A stretch of DNA of 30,859 nucleotides from CALJTV01 sp034435835 (GCA_034435835.1 DAOTWF010000012.1:1-30859); one strand, 5' to 3'. Shown: positions 1-8,264, counted from the stretch's first letter. Made by a program: numbers and translations. Notes: generated by a model not told the origin, from the sequence alone.

Positions 1-64
1 TCATCCCAAAAGCGACCTGGGCACCGCATCTGGGACACCGATACCACTGATGCCACTGCTGCAT
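1..64 (-). CDS. Zinc-ribbon protein, N-terminal fragment cut by the window edge
   Basis: Only the first 21 codons lie in the window; the frame is still open at base 1. The peptide contains YRCPRCGAQ, one half of a CxxC zinc ribbon, of the kind found at the start of many small zinc-ribbon or membrane proteins. I chose the ATG at 64 because GGAGGTGG lies about seven bases before it; an in-frame ATG at 79 overlaps that ribosome site and is less likely. The function cannot be named from this piece. It lies downstream of the small lipoprotein ORF and its promoter on the same strand, so the two may be co-transcribed. Confidence 0.5.
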   Translation of the reverse strand, partial: MQQWHQWYRCPRCGAQVAFGM

Positions 65-179
65 CTTGCCACCTCCCATCGCTATTCCCAAGCTGTATTG
101 TAGGCAATTCTCATCAGACAGTCAATAGTATGAAAGGAAAAGTTATTCAGGCTTGAGGGGGTGCAGTCGGCGACTGGCT

Positions 180-251
180 TTAAGGAGATGCACAACCAGC
201 CATGACTGCCGCAAGTAAGATTGCTATCGCGAAAAAAGCTACGCTTTTCAT
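180..251 (-). CDS. Possible 23-residue lipoprotein, leaderless
   Basis: A 23-codon ORF encodes a basic start (MKS), a hydrophobic stretch (VAFFAIAILLAAV) and a lipobox-like MAGC with Cys at position 20, then only ASP before the stop. It would therefore be almost entirely signal peptide, with a lipid-modified cysteine and three more residues. Entericidin-type micro-lipoproteins are similar in design but longer (about 40 residues). No Shine-Dalgarno is visible; instead a TATAAT box ends eight bases before the ATG, so the mRNA would be leaderless. It could also be the remnant of a longer lipoprotein gene broken by the early stop, or chance. The match of signal peptide and promoter is what persuades me. 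Confidence 0.4.
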   Translation of the reverse strand: MKSVAFFAIAILLAAVMAGCASP

Positions 252-259
252 TTTAGTTA

Positions 260-287
260 ATTATAGTTGGAACCCGGGCGATGTCTA
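260..287 (-). promoter_or_regulatory. Sigma-70 type promoter, TAGACA-16-TATAAT
   Basis: Reading the minus strand, TAGACA (282-287) is followed by a 16-base spacer and a perfect TATAAT (260-265). Transcription would begin at about the A of the ATG at 251. It would serve the small lipoprotein ORF and perhaps the zinc-ribbon gene beyond it. Confidence 0.55.
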
Positions 288-464
288 TTTAAGCAAGGCC
301 ACTAATGCACAGAAGTAGATTTAACTACAATCGCACAAAATGAGTAAGCGTGCAGGAGCAAAACTGTGGAGAACGCCCTTTTTATATGGGCATTGATGAA
401 GAAGGCGGGATGAGAGATAATGCTGGGAAAAGACTGCATTCGATAGCCAGATAAGGAGGAGAAA

Positions 465-2201
465 ATGGTAAGTTCAATTCGTGTGGACCGAAATGTCCCT
501 ATGCGGATGCGGGATGGGGTGGTGCTGAGGGCAGATGTCTACCGACCGGACGATAGCGAGAAACATCCAGCTATCGTGATACGGACACCGTACAACAAGG
601 CGCATTCTGTCTTCAGCGATTTTCTATCACCCATAGAGGCGGCTTTCGCGGGATATGCTGTGGTTATCCAGGATACCAGAGGCAGGTTTGCCTCAGAAGG
701 AGAATTCGTCCCCGGAGCACCGGAAGGCAAGGATGGGTATGACACCATAGAGTTTGTAGCCGCTGAGCCGTGGTGTGATGGGAACGTCGGTATGGTGGGC
801 GCATCATATCTGGCACGGAACCAGTGGCAGGCTGCAATAGAGAACCCGCCCCATCTTAAAGCCATCGCTCCCCATGTCATCGGAGCCGGCATGTTAGGCG
901 AGGCTGAAATGGCAGGGATAAAGGAGCTGGAAACGACCATAAGCTGGTTCGCCAATATGGCTTTCGATATGCTGGCGAAAATGGCGAAGCAGGGGAAAGA
1001 CATTTCCAAGGCGGTGGAAAACATCAGGTACGTCCTGAACAATTTTGAGGAAGTGTGCAATTTTCTGCCGCTTAAGGACATACCATATTTTAAGTTTGAA
1101 GGGATGGAGCAGTGGCTCATCAGGCGCCTAAGTTATGAAAATCTGAAGGGGATAAAGTCTGAGGAAGAGATATTCTGGCCCTATGAAAAAGTAAAGGTTC
1201 CCATCATGCATTCCTGCGGCTGGTATGATATGAGCGTGGGGCATACCTTTTTGAATTTCCTCAAAATGAGGGAAAGGGGTGGCTCACAAATCGCCCGGGC
1301 GGGGCAGCACGTGTTTATGGGACCCTGGGTCCACGGGGCAAGGCTGCACAACTTCATCGGGGCGCTCAATTTTGGCGCCTATGCTTCTGGAGTGGGGTCT
1401 TTCGCCACCGAGCGGCATATACAGTTTTTCGACAAATACTTAAGGGGGATCGACAGCCCTTACCTCGTCCCCATACGCTATTTTGTCATGGGGCTGAACA
1501 GGTGGAGGAATGCCACCACCTGGCCTCCGCCGGAGACGCAGTGGCAGCGCTTTTATTTGCACAGCCGTGGGCATGCCAACTCTGCTTCAGGTGATGGTCT
1601 GCTCAGCCGTGATGAGCCCGGGGCGGAGCCACCGGATATCTATGTGTATAACCCCCACGATCCCGTGCCCACACGGGGCGGTAGGCTTAATCCAGACCTC
1701 AACCAGCCCGCGGGACCACAGGACCAGACCATTGTTGAAAAACGACCTGACGTCCTGTGTTATACCACCCCGGAGCTGCTAGAAGATATGGAGGTGACCG
1801 GTCCTTTGAAGCTTCACCTTTTCGCCTCCACCTCGGCGAAGGACACGGACTTCTTTGTGAAGCTGGTGGATGTCTATCCCAATGGCCTTGCCATAAATGT
1901 GGCGGAGGGCTGTATTCGGGCGAGATTCAGGAGGTCTATCCTCAAGCCCGAGCTGGTAAATCCCGGAGAAATCAATGAGTATGTGATCGATTTGGCTTCG
2001 ACCAGCAATCTCTTTCGCAAGGGGCACCGCATCCGCTTAAGCATCACCAGCAGCAATTTCCCGCGGTTCGAGCGCAACATGAATACGGGCAATGCTCCTG
2101 GTGAGGATGCTCATGGCATTCCCGCCATGCAGACCGTATTCCACGAGTCAAGGTACGCATCGTATATCGATCTACCGGTAATCCCATCGGGCAAAAGATG
2201 A
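465..2201 (+). CDS. CocE/NonD family (X-Pro dipeptidyl-peptidase S15-like) hydrolase
   Basis: This 578-residue protein is an alpha/beta hydrolase of the S15/CocE family, which cleaves esters or amides. The N-terminal hydrolase domain shows VIQDTRGR and the nucleophile elbow GASY (Ser114), where many relatives have GxSYxG and this one has Ala at the last position. Asp255 (GWYD) and His290 (GPWVHGA) complete the likely triad. A helical cap lies between about 140 and 240. The C-terminal third, from about 390, is the jelly-roll XPP_C domain with DTDFFVKLVDVYP, the family hallmark. The start at 465 has AAGGAGGAG just before it. No signal peptide is visible, so it is probably cytoplasmic. The substrate cannot be told from sequence. 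It faces the convergent minus-strand gene at 2350. Confidence 0.9.
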   Translation: MVSSIRVDRNVPMRMRDGVVLRADVYRPDDSEKHPAIVIRTPYNKAHSVFSDFLSPIEAAFAGYAVVIQDTRGRFASEGEFVPGAPEGKDGYDTIEFVAAEPWCDGNVGMVGASYLARNQWQAAIENPPHLKAIAPHVIGAGMLGEAEMAGIKELETTISWFANMAFDMLAKMAKQGKDISKAVENIRYVLNNFEEVCNFLPLKDIPYFKFEGMEQWLIRRLSYENLKGIKSEEEIFWPYEKVKVPIMHSCGWYDMSVGHTFLNFLKMRERGGSQIARAGQHVFMGPWVHGARLHNFIGALNFGAYASGVGSFATERHIQFFDKYLRGIDSPYLVPIRYFVMGLNRWRNATTWPPPETQWQRFYLHSRGHANSASGDGLLSRDEPGAEPPDIYVYNPHDPVPTRGGRLNPDLNQPAGPQDQTIVEKRPDVLCYTTPELLEDMEVTGPLKLHLFASTSAKDTDFFVKLVDVYPNGLAINVAEGCIRARFRRSILKPELVNPGEINEYVIDLASTSNLFRKGHRIRLSITSSNFPRFERNMNTGNAPGEDAHGIPAMQTVFHESRYASYIDLPVIPSGKR

Positions 2202-2349
2202 GCGGGAAAGCAGGAGGGCAGTAAGACCATAATACTGAGGGGCTCATCGATAAACGACGACGACAGATGAGGCAGGGCGCAGGCTAGTAGCTTTTCATTA
2301 GTGGCAAGGCGGTCTATCGAGGGTGTGAAGTATTCTTCGAAGCTTGATA

Positions 2350-3042
2350 TTACCAGAGAAGCGGGACTAGCCGGTATTTCACCTGACTTGCGTATTCTCT
2401 GTAGCCCGCCAGTTCGTTCTGGAGCATGCTGTCTTCCAGAGCTGTGCGGACTACCAGTATGATTGCCAATATGCCGTGCAACACAAAACCCCACCATGAA
2501 CCCAAGACGAACGGATAGGCTAATAGTGAGAGAATTCCACCAGCATACCCTGGATGTCTCATTATTCTGTAGGGACCGGCTGTACAGACGTAGTGCTGCC
2601 TGTCAGTCTGGATGCGTGCCGTACATTCAAAGAACTTATTAACAGCCATCGCCCAGATTACAAGCAGAGAAGCAGCCGTAAATATAAATATGCCTATGAA
2701 AGTGAACCAGAAATGCATAAACGACCACTGGAATCTGACTGCATCGAACCCCATGACGACTAGATTGGCAAAAGTAAGTGCCGGATAGATGACCACCCAT
2801 ACCCTTTCAAAGCCTTTTGTACCCTCCTTAACAACGTTGCCCCGTGCATTTAACACCTCAGGATTCACTCTTGCCAGCACTGATGTGCTTACAATCCAGT
2901 AGATTGAGACCATGCCGGTATATATCCACCCCCTTACCCACTGAAGTGTGCCCGCAGAGGCGAATAAGATGGCAAGCCCGATGACTAAGGAAATGGTTTG
3001 CACAACGATACCCCTAATACCAGAGCGGCTTAGACTATTCAC
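2350..3042 (-). CDS. Isoprenylcysteine carboxyl methyltransferase-like membrane protein
   Basis: A 230-residue integral membrane protein with about five hydrophobic segments. The C-terminal half carries the signature of the ICMT/phospholipid methyltransferase group: GPYRIMRHPGYAGG around residues 155-168 and, after a membrane hairpin, RTALEDSMLQNELAGY with the conserved Glu residues, which in this group form the SAM-binding pocket. Bacterial members methylate small molecules, lipids or unknown targets; the substrate here is unknown. The start is a GTG at 3042 with GAGG six bases upstream. It lies 62 bases downstream of the aldehyde dehydrogenase on the same strand and might be co-transcribed with it. 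Confidence 0.85.
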   Translation of the reverse strand: MNSLSRSGIRGIVVQTISLVIGLAILFASAGTLQWVRGWIYTGMVSIYWIVSTSVLARVNPEVLNARGNVVKEGTKGFERVWVVIYPALTFANLVVMGFDAVRFQWSFMHFWFTFIGIFIFTAASLLVIWAMAVNKFFECTARIQTDRQHYVCTAGPYRIMRHPGYAGGILSLLAYPFVLGSWWGFVLHGILAIILVVRTALEDSMLQNELAGYREYASQVKYRLVPLLW

Positions 3043-3104
3043 CTTTTACCTCGAATATAATGCAAATGGCATCCATCGGGATTTCACCGCGAGTGCACAA
3101 AGCC

Positions 3105-4478
3105 TTAGACCTCAGCTACGACCACGGTCTTGATATTGACGAACTCTCTGATGCCGAAATGTGATAGCTCGCGGCCATAGCCGCTGTCCTTGATGCCGCC
3201 GAATGGCAGGCGTGGGTCAGATTTCACCTGGGAATTGACAAAGCAGAGACCGGCTTCCAGTTCTTGAGCTGCAATTTTTTCACCTCTGGTCAGGTCTTTG
3301 GTGAAGACGGCTGCTCCCAGGCCAAAGTTAGTATCATTAGCCACCCTTATAGCCTCCTCTTCATCCTTGACCGAAACAATCGCTGCTACCGGACCAAACG
3401 TCTCTTCATCGTATACCGGCATACCTTTGGTAACGTCGGTTAACACCGTGGGCGGATAGAAAGCCCCTTTGCCTTCAGGTATCTTGCCGCCAAGAAGACA
3501 TTTTGCACCCATTTCAATACTTCTCATCACCTGAAGGTGCAGATAGTCCCTCAAATCATGTCTAGCCAAAGGACCTATGGTGGTATCTTCTTGCAAGGGG
3601 GCTCCCGTCTTGGCGGCGCTCATCTGCTGAACGAGCAACTTCTCGAACCGCTCTTTCAGGGGTTGGACCACGATAAACCTTTTGGCGGCAATACAGACTT
3701 GGCCACAGTTAGCCAACCTTGCCGCAGCGCAGACAGAGGCTGCAGCCTTCAGTTCGGCGTCTCTCAGCACCACATATGGGTCGCTGCCGCCGAGTTCCAT
3801 GACGGTCTTCTTAAGCATTTCACCAGCTTTTCGAGCCACGGCCCGACCTGCTGCCACGCTGCCGGTCAGGCTGACACCTCTTACGAGCGGGCTCTCGATT
3901 ATGGCATCCACCTGATTACTCCCCACCAGAAGGGTGGTGAAGGTATGGGGCGGGAAACCAGCACCACGGAAGATTTCCTCTATGGCAAGGGCACAACCGG
4001 GCACATTGGAGGCATGTTTCAACAACACCACGTTGCCAGCCATGAGCGCCGGCACGGCACAGCGGAAGACCTGCCAGAATGGATAGTTCCAGGGCATCAC
4101 GGCGAGTATCACTCCCAGCGGCGTAAATGCCACATAGCTTTTGGTGGCATCTGTAGCCACAATCTCTGGTAGCAGGAACCGTTCCCCGTGGTCGGCAAAA
4201 TAATCACACGCCCAGGCGCATTTTTCGACTTCCGCCCTGCCGTCACGTACTGGCTTGCCCATCTCCAGAGCCATCAGTCTGGCACACTCTTCAGCCCTTG
4301 AGCGGAGAACCTTGGCTGCCCTTCTCAGACAGTCTGCGCGCTCAGCAAAGCTGGTCTTTCTCCATGCCAGAAAAGCATGGTGCGACTTCTTGATGGCGTC
4401 CTCAACCTCCACGGGTGACATCTCATAATATTCTTTGATGACCTCTCCGTTGGTGGGGTTTATCGCCGTTATTTTCAT
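3105..4478 (-). CDS. NAD(P)-dependent aldehyde dehydrogenase, succinate-semialdehyde dehydrogenase type
   Basis: A complete 457-residue aldehyde dehydrogenase of the Sad/GabD type, oxidising an aldehyde to the acid with NAD or NADP. The cofactor-binding part shows PWNYPFWQVFR (Asn131) and Lys154 in LLKHASNV; GSVAAGR lies at 206-212. The catalytic general base is Glu229 in ELGGSDP and the nucleophile is Cys262 in NCGQVCIAAKR; the C-terminal FGGIKDSGYGREL closes the active site. GGAGG lies six bases before the ATG. Succinate semialdehyde is the best guess from overall resemblance. Together with the 4-hydroxybutyryl-CoA dehydratase at 15020 it could belong to 4-hydroxybutyrate metabolism, but the two genes are 11 kb apart and this link is inference. 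Confidence 0.93.
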   Translation of the reverse strand: MKITAINPTNGEVIKEYYEMSPVEVEDAIKKSHHAFLAWRKTSFAERADCLRRAAKVLRSRAEECARLMALEMGKPVRDGRAEVEKCAWACDYFADHGERFLLPEIVATDATKSYVAFTPLGVILAVMPWNYPFWQVFRCAVPALMAGNVVLLKHASNVPGCALAIEEIFRGAGFPPHTFTTLLVGSNQVDAIIESPLVRGVSLTGSVAAGRAVARKAGEMLKKTVMELGGSDPYVVLRDAELKAAASVCAAARLANCGQVCIAAKRFIVVQPLKERFEKLLVQQMSAAKTGAPLQEDTTIGPLARHDLRDYLHLQVMRSIEMGAKCLLGGKIPEGKGAFYPPTVLTDVTKGMPVYDEETFGPVAAIVSVKDEEEAIRVANDTNFGLGAAVFTKDLTRGEKIAAQELEAGLCFVNSQVKSDPRLPFGGIKDSGYGRELSHFGIREFVNIKTVVVAEV

Positions 4479-4563
4479 TATCTCCCTCCTCGTCTTTATT
4501 ACAGCAAGAGCAGGAAGGCTGCAGGAAAGTCAGGATTGTGTTGTTTGGGTGAGCGGTATCTTG

Positions 4564-5217
4564 TTATTTCTTTAACTCCTGTTTAAGGATGATGCCTCTG
4601 TCTACCACTTTCTTTGAGGAGAAGTTCAGCTCGGGGGAGGAAAGGAGTTGCTGCACCTTATCCAGGCGTACTGAAGAATGGAGCCTGACAAGGTACAGGA
4701 GTACAGAGGACAGTAGCCAGCCGTACCTCTTTCTCATCTCCAGCACTGCCTCCCTGGCGATGTCCTGTCTCAGGTCATAGATCCAGGCTTCACCACCGTT
4801 CCTCAGCACCCGGTGGATTTCTTTTAGGCATTCTTCGGGATGCGCCCAGTGATGGAAACTGCTGGTGCTCACCACCAGATCGAAGTACCCTTGTTCAAAG
4901 GGCATTTTTTCAGCGCTTCCCAGGACAAATTCCACACGCCCGGACAAGCCCATTTGCTGTGCATTTTTCCGGGCTATTTCTATCATGTCAGGCGAGATGT
5001 CTATGGCTTTGATTTCGAGCCCACCGGACCTCTGTGCCAGTTGCAGCGGTAGGTATCCCGGTCCAGTCCCCACATCAAGAATCCTGCCCGAAGACATTTT
5101 AGAAAGGACTTCCTCTATCACCATCCGGTAGAAGTCCTGCATGAAGGGGCTTTTCTGTGCGATTATTGAGTAGACCGATGCCCCGGGTCCGGGAATGCCC
5201 TCAATCTTAAACTCCAT
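4564..5217 (-). CDS. Class I SAM-dependent methyltransferase (UbiE-like)
   Basis: A 217-residue Rossmann-fold methyltransferase. Motif I is ILDVGTGPG at 46-54, the acidic end of strand 2 is Asp73 in AIDIS, GSAEKMPF matches motif II, and FDLVVSTSSFHHW with LKEIHRVLRNGG matches the later motifs. UbiE/MenG-like proteins methylate quinones, sterols or small molecules; the target here is unknown. No Shine-Dalgarno is visible before the ATG. The reading frame of the small upstream gene ends eleven bases inside this gene, so translation is probably coupled to it. The C-terminal tail from about 165 is basic and hydrophobic and may touch the membrane. Confidence 0.88.
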   Translation of the reverse strand: MEFKIEGIPGPGASVYSIIAQKSPFMQDFYRMVIEEVLSKMSSGRILDVGTGPGYLPLQLAQRSGGLEIKAIDISPDMIEIARKNAQQMGLSGRVEFVLGSAEKMPFEQGYFDLVVSTSSFHHWAHPEECLKEIHRVLRNGGEAWIYDLRQDIAREAVLEMRKRYGWLLSSVLLYLVRLHSSVRLDKVQQLLSSPELNFSSKKVVDRGIILKQELKK

Positions 5218-5468
5218 CGTTATAAGCTAATCTAGGAAATATTTTCACAGAGGAAGGATGTCGCTTTGCCACGGCTGGCGTTGAATTCCGTATGCGGAGG
5301 TTCCGCCCTTTCTTTTCCAGTCCCTTCTCCTTTGCGAACGCCCTGGTACGCTTGCTGATTTCACCTGCTTTTGCTATCAACCGGATCATGGTGACAAGGC
5401 GGACAAGGGAAATACCGATGCCGATGGTGCCCGACCAGAAAGAACAGTAGCCACAAATTCTCCGTCAT
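5207..5468 (-). pseudogene. Small membrane protein gene with an apparent one-base frameshift
   Basis: An ATG at 5468, directly behind AGGAGGGGG, opens a frame reading MTENLWLLFFLVG and then leaves hydrophobic sense. One base along, the second frame continues as TIGIGISLVRLVTMIRLIAK and a basic tail, ending eleven bases inside the methyltransferase gene. Removing one G from the GGG near 5430 joins the two into an 86-residue protein with one N-terminal membrane helix and a Lys/Arg-rich cytoplasmic tail. The ribosome site, the -10 box upstream and the overlap with the next start suggest a real gene. It may be a pseudogene, a sequencing indel in a G run, or much less likely a programmed frameshift. 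I do not recognise the family. Confidence 0.5.
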
Positions 5469-5493
5469 CCCCCTCCTAGCTTGTGATGGAGCA

Positions 5494-5499
5494 ATTATA
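5494..5499 (-). promoter_or_regulatory. -10 box TATAAT for the small membrane gene and methyltransferase
   Basis: The minus strand reads CCCTATAATTGC, a perfect -10 hexamer 25 bases before the ATG at 5468. No convincing -35 element is seen at the right distance, so the call rests on the -10 box and its position. Confidence 0.4.
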
Positions 5500-5598
5500 G
5501 GGTAGAGCATGCACGAAGGGCAAAACTTGTCAAACCGCTACAATGCCCGACATCTCCTATGTTTACGAGATCGACGCCAAAAATCTGTGTTACCCGAA

Positions 5599-5934
5599 CT
5601 ACGGGATGATGTCCATGCCCTCCCAGGCGTCAAGTTCCTCGCGCCCCGGGTCATATTCCAGACGGCAGGGCACATCGAGTATCATGATCGCCCTTTTCTC
5701 CAGGGTATATGGCTCCCATTGTGGTATTCCGGGGTGGCTGGGATTGCCGGTGCGGGCGAAGGCAATCCAGGCTTCACTAATTGCCGTTGCCATCTGGTAC
5801 TTGTCAGGTCTGTCGCCAGTGAAAGGCACATCATCGGTATTGTCAAAGACGAAGGGTATTTCAGTGCCATGTCCTGCTTTCAGCAGTCCGCCCAGAAAAT
5901 TGGAGACATAGATGAAGAGGTACATGTACTTCAA
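5599..5934 (-). pseudogene. Carboxylesterase type B, C-terminal remnant
   Basis: About 110 codons match only the last fifth of type B carboxylesterases (para-nitrobenzyl esterase group, normally about 500 residues). Recognisable blocks are KYMYLFIY, KAGHGTEIPFVFDN with the histidine of the catalytic triad, AWIAFARTGNPSHPG and AIMILDVPCRLEYD. The nucleophile Ser elbow and oxyanion region are absent, and a TAG stop interrupts the frame just upstream of the recognisable part (about 5953). It therefore cannot be active. The break point near 5935 coincides with the break point of the MmgE/PrpD remnant reading the other way. Confidence 0.8.
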
Positions 5935-6452
5935 GCCGGGGTGGAAGGACTGCTAACGCTCGTCAGTATGGTAGACCGGAATGATATCGTAAAGGTGGAG
6001 ATAAAGATGCCGGGAGACAACGTAAGGTCGTTTTCCGACGCTAAGATGCCGGCGCTTAATTTGAGATATCTGTGTGCAGTCATTTTGGAGGATGGGGAGC
6101 TGACTTTTGAGATGGCAGCATCTCGTGAGCGGATGGCAACAGATGCCATTAAGCAGCGGATGGAGACCGTCGCCCTGACCCACGACCCGCAACAGGAAAG
6201 GGAGCACAGGGTGGAATCAGCACTTGTGGAAGTAACCTTGCGAAGTGGGGAGACGAAGCAGATTTTCATTGAGCACGTACTTGGTTTTCCGAACGTCCTA
6301 TGGAGCGTGAGGATGTGGATGCCAAGGCGATGGCCTTAATGGCACCGATTCTGGGGATGGAACAGTCAAGAAGGCTTGTAGATCTGGTGTGGGACCTGGA
6401 AAAGGTTGAGGATATTCGCCAGCTTATTCCTCTGTTGATTGCCCGGAGGTAG
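5935..6452 (+). pseudogene. MmgE/PrpD family (2-methylcitrate dehydratase-like), C-terminal remnant with frameshift
   Basis: The first frame reads EGLLTLVSMVDRNDIVKVEI, then MPALNLRYLCAVILEDG, the PrpD block in which a short helix precedes the C-terminal domain, and VEVTLRSGE. At about 6296 the frame breaks after GFPN; the next frame continues PMEREDVDAKAMALMAPILG and LVDLVWDLEKVEDIRQL to a stop at 6450-6452. Adding one base at AACGTCC restores a continuous PrpD C-terminus. About 170 of the usual 450 residues remain, and the N-terminal helical domain is missing. The family holds 2-methylcitrate dehydratase and cis-aconitate decarboxylase relatives. This copy is dead. Confidence 0.8.
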
Positions 6453-6514
6453 CCGGCGCAGAGTCAGAGTGCGCAAAATCTACGCACGCCAAAAAGGACA
6501 CCACTGCCTGTGGC

Positions 6515-6544
6515 TTGTCCCTATCCTTAGCCCTCTGTTAGAAT
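6515..6544 (+). promoter_or_regulatory. Promoter TTGTCC-18-TAGAAT with extended -10
   Basis: TTGTCC (6515-6520) and TAGAAT (6539-6544) are 18 bases apart, and the -10 box is preceded by TGT, an extended -10 form. Transcription would start near 6551, about 95 bases before the enoyl-CoA hydratase ATG. No clear riboswitch fold was recognised in that leader. Confidence 0.5.
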
Positions 6545-6645
6545 ACGCCTTGCCGGGAGGGGCTGGCTAAGGCAAAGCAAAAGCATTGTCATACCCACAA
6601 CTTGGCTCGCTGTCTGCGGCTAAAACAACCATCAAGGAGGACAAT

Positions 6646-7401
6646 ATGGCAGTCGTCGAGGTTCAGAAAGAGGGCAGGATTGTCATCATCACCATCAACC
6701 GTCCGGAAGCCATGAATGCGCTCAACGCTGAGGTGCGTCAGGGGTTGAACAAAGCTTTCATCGAATTCCGTGATGACCCTGACCTATGGGTAGCTATTTT
6801 GACCGGTGCCGGTGAGAGGGCTTTTTCCGCTGGTGCAGACATCAAAGAGTTCCGTCCCGGGGCAGCAGTGGCTGCTGTGGGTGAGGCTGTGCGCCCCGAC
6901 CAGGTCTGGAAGCCATTCATTGCTGCAATCAATGGTTACGCCCTCGGTGGTGGGCTGGAGCTGGCACTTGAGTGCGACCTGAGGATTGCGGCGGAACATG
7001 CCCGGCTGGGACAGCCGGAAATAAACATCGGCTTCATGCCCGGTGCTGGTGGCACGCAACGGTTGCCCCGCTTCATACCACGTGCCATAGCAGCCCAGTT
7101 GCTCCTGCTTGGCGAGCCGATTGATGCCCACGAAGCATACCGTGTTGGCTTGGTGAACAAGGTCGTGCCGCTGGCCGAGCTCATGCCGACAGCAAAACAG
7201 TGGGCGGAGACCATCTGCAAGAAGGGACCGGTAGGAGTGCGCGCCAGCAAGGAAGCTATGATCCGGGGTTATGACCGCACCTTGGAGGACGGATTGAGGC
7301 TGGAGCGCGAGCTTGCCAACCGTGTCAGGATGAGTGATGACTTCGCCGAGGGCGCCCGGGCATTTGTGGAGAAAAGGCCACCGCAGTACAAGGGTAGATA
7401 A
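6646..7401 (+). CDS. Enoyl-CoA hydratase/isomerase (crotonase family)
   Basis: A 251-residue crotonase-fold protein that hydrates 2-enoyl-CoA to 3-hydroxyacyl-CoA. AFSAGADIKEF (59-69) and GYALGGGLELAL form the oxyanion hole. Both catalytic glutamates of true hydratases are present: Glu105 in GGGLELA and Glu125 in GQPEINIGFMPGAGG. The C-terminal trimerisation helices end in FVEKRPPQYKG, typical of the family. I chose the ATG at 6646 because AAGGAGG lies just before it; the open frame extends 20 codons further upstream without a ribosome site. The metallo-beta-lactamase-fold gene starts 47 bases later and is probably in the same operon. Crotonyl-CoA is a plausible substrate given the 4-hydroxybutyryl-CoA dehydratase in the window, which is inference. 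Confidence 0.93.
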   Translation: MAVVEVQKEGRIVIITINRPEAMNALNAEVRQGLNKAFIEFRDDPDLWVAILTGAGERAFSAGADIKEFRPGAAVAAVGEAVRPDQVWKPFIAAINGYALGGGLELALECDLRIAAEHARLGQPEINIGFMPGAGGTQRLPRFIPRAIAAQLLLLGEPIDAHEAYRVGLVNKVVPLAELMPTAKQWAETICKKGPVGVRASKEAMIRGYDRTLEDGLRLERELANRVRMSDDFAEGARAFVEKRPPQYKGR

Positions 7402-7448
7402 ATTCGGAACACCGGGAATGCAGGTTGCGACCTGCGTAGGAGGGTGTT

Positions 7449-8264
7449 ATGCAGAGGATTACCAAGAGCGTCTTTGTGGAGACCGGGTTTCGGGGCTGCA
7501 ACGTTGGGTTTGTGGTCACCAAAGAAGGGGTGGTGATGATCGATACCCCGATGATGCCGCGGGAGGCGCTAAAATGGCGGGAAGAGATCGCCAAACATGG
7601 CACAGTCCATTACCTAATAAACACCGAACCCCACGGTGACCATTTCATCGGCAACCATTTCTTCGAGGGGACAGTGATCGCCCACGAGGGGACCAGGCAG
7701 GCGATGCTGGCTGCCTCGGTCGACCAGCTAAAGGAGTATCTCAAGATTGCTGACCCTGAAAGCCTCCCCCTGATGGACGAATTTAGCTATCGCTTGCCTG
7801 CCATCACGCTTTCTCAAAGGCTTACCCTCTATGTGGGTGACCACACCATCCAGCTTGTGAACCTGCCCGGGCACACCCAGTTCCAACTTGCAGTCTATAT
7901 CCCCGAGGAGCGAGTGGTCTTCACCTCGGACAACGTGTTCGGGAGGGTGCAGGCATGGCTTCAGCAAGCCCTTCCTTATGAGTGGCTGGAGTCGCTGGAG
8001 CGGATTCAGGAGATGGATGCTGACATACTGGTGCCGGGACATGGCGAAATATGCGGTCGAGACTACATACCCGAGATGAGCGCCTTTATTCAGGCATGGA
8101 TAGATGCAGTTAAGGGTGCTATTGATAAAGGGATGAGCCTGGAAGAAGCCCAGGAAAAAATCTCGCTGCTTGACCGGTACCCCATGCAGGCGGGTACCGA
8201 GGAGAGGGCAAAGCTGGTACAACGGATGAACGTTGCCCGTCTATATGAAGTGCTCAAAAAGTGA
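7449..8264 (+). CDS. Metallo-beta-lactamase-fold hydrolase with variant metal motif
   Basis: A 271-residue MBL-fold protein. The canonical HxHxDH motif appears as E60-P-H62-G-D64-H65 (NTEPHGDHFIGN), so Glu replaces the first histidine. The other ligands are in place: His142 in LPGHT, Asp161 in FTSDN and His198 in PGHGE. The first metal site would thus have a carboxylate ligand, or only one metal would bind. Family members hydrolyse thioesters, lactones, phosphodiesters or act as oxygen reductases; the substrate is unknown, though the hydratase directly upstream hints at an acyl-thioester or related role. AGGAGG precedes the ATG by five bases. It appears complete, with a C-terminal helical region. 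Confidence 0.88.
   Translation: MQRITKSVFVETGFRGCNVGFVVTKEGVVMIDTPMMPREALKWREEIAKHGTVHYLINTEPHGDHFIGNHFFEGTVIAHEGTRQAMLAASVDQLKEYLKIADPESLPLMDEFSYRLPAITLSQRLTLYVGDHTIQLVNLPGHTQFQLAVYIPEERVVFTSDNVFGRVQAWLQQALPYEWLESLERIQEMDADILVPGHGEICGRDYIPEMSAFIQAWIDAVKGAIDKGMSLEEAQEKISLLDRYPMQAGTEERAKLVQRMNVARLYEVLKK

Noticed and set aside
350..454. A 34-codon GTG frame ending at the ribosome site of the hydrolase gene
   Set aside because: No ribosome site and no family resemblance; it may be a leader peptide but cannot be supported.
5509..6339. A single 276-codon plus-strand gene
   Set aside because: Its first half is the antisense of the carboxylesterase remnant; only the part from about 5935 has the PrpD pattern, and it is frameshifted.
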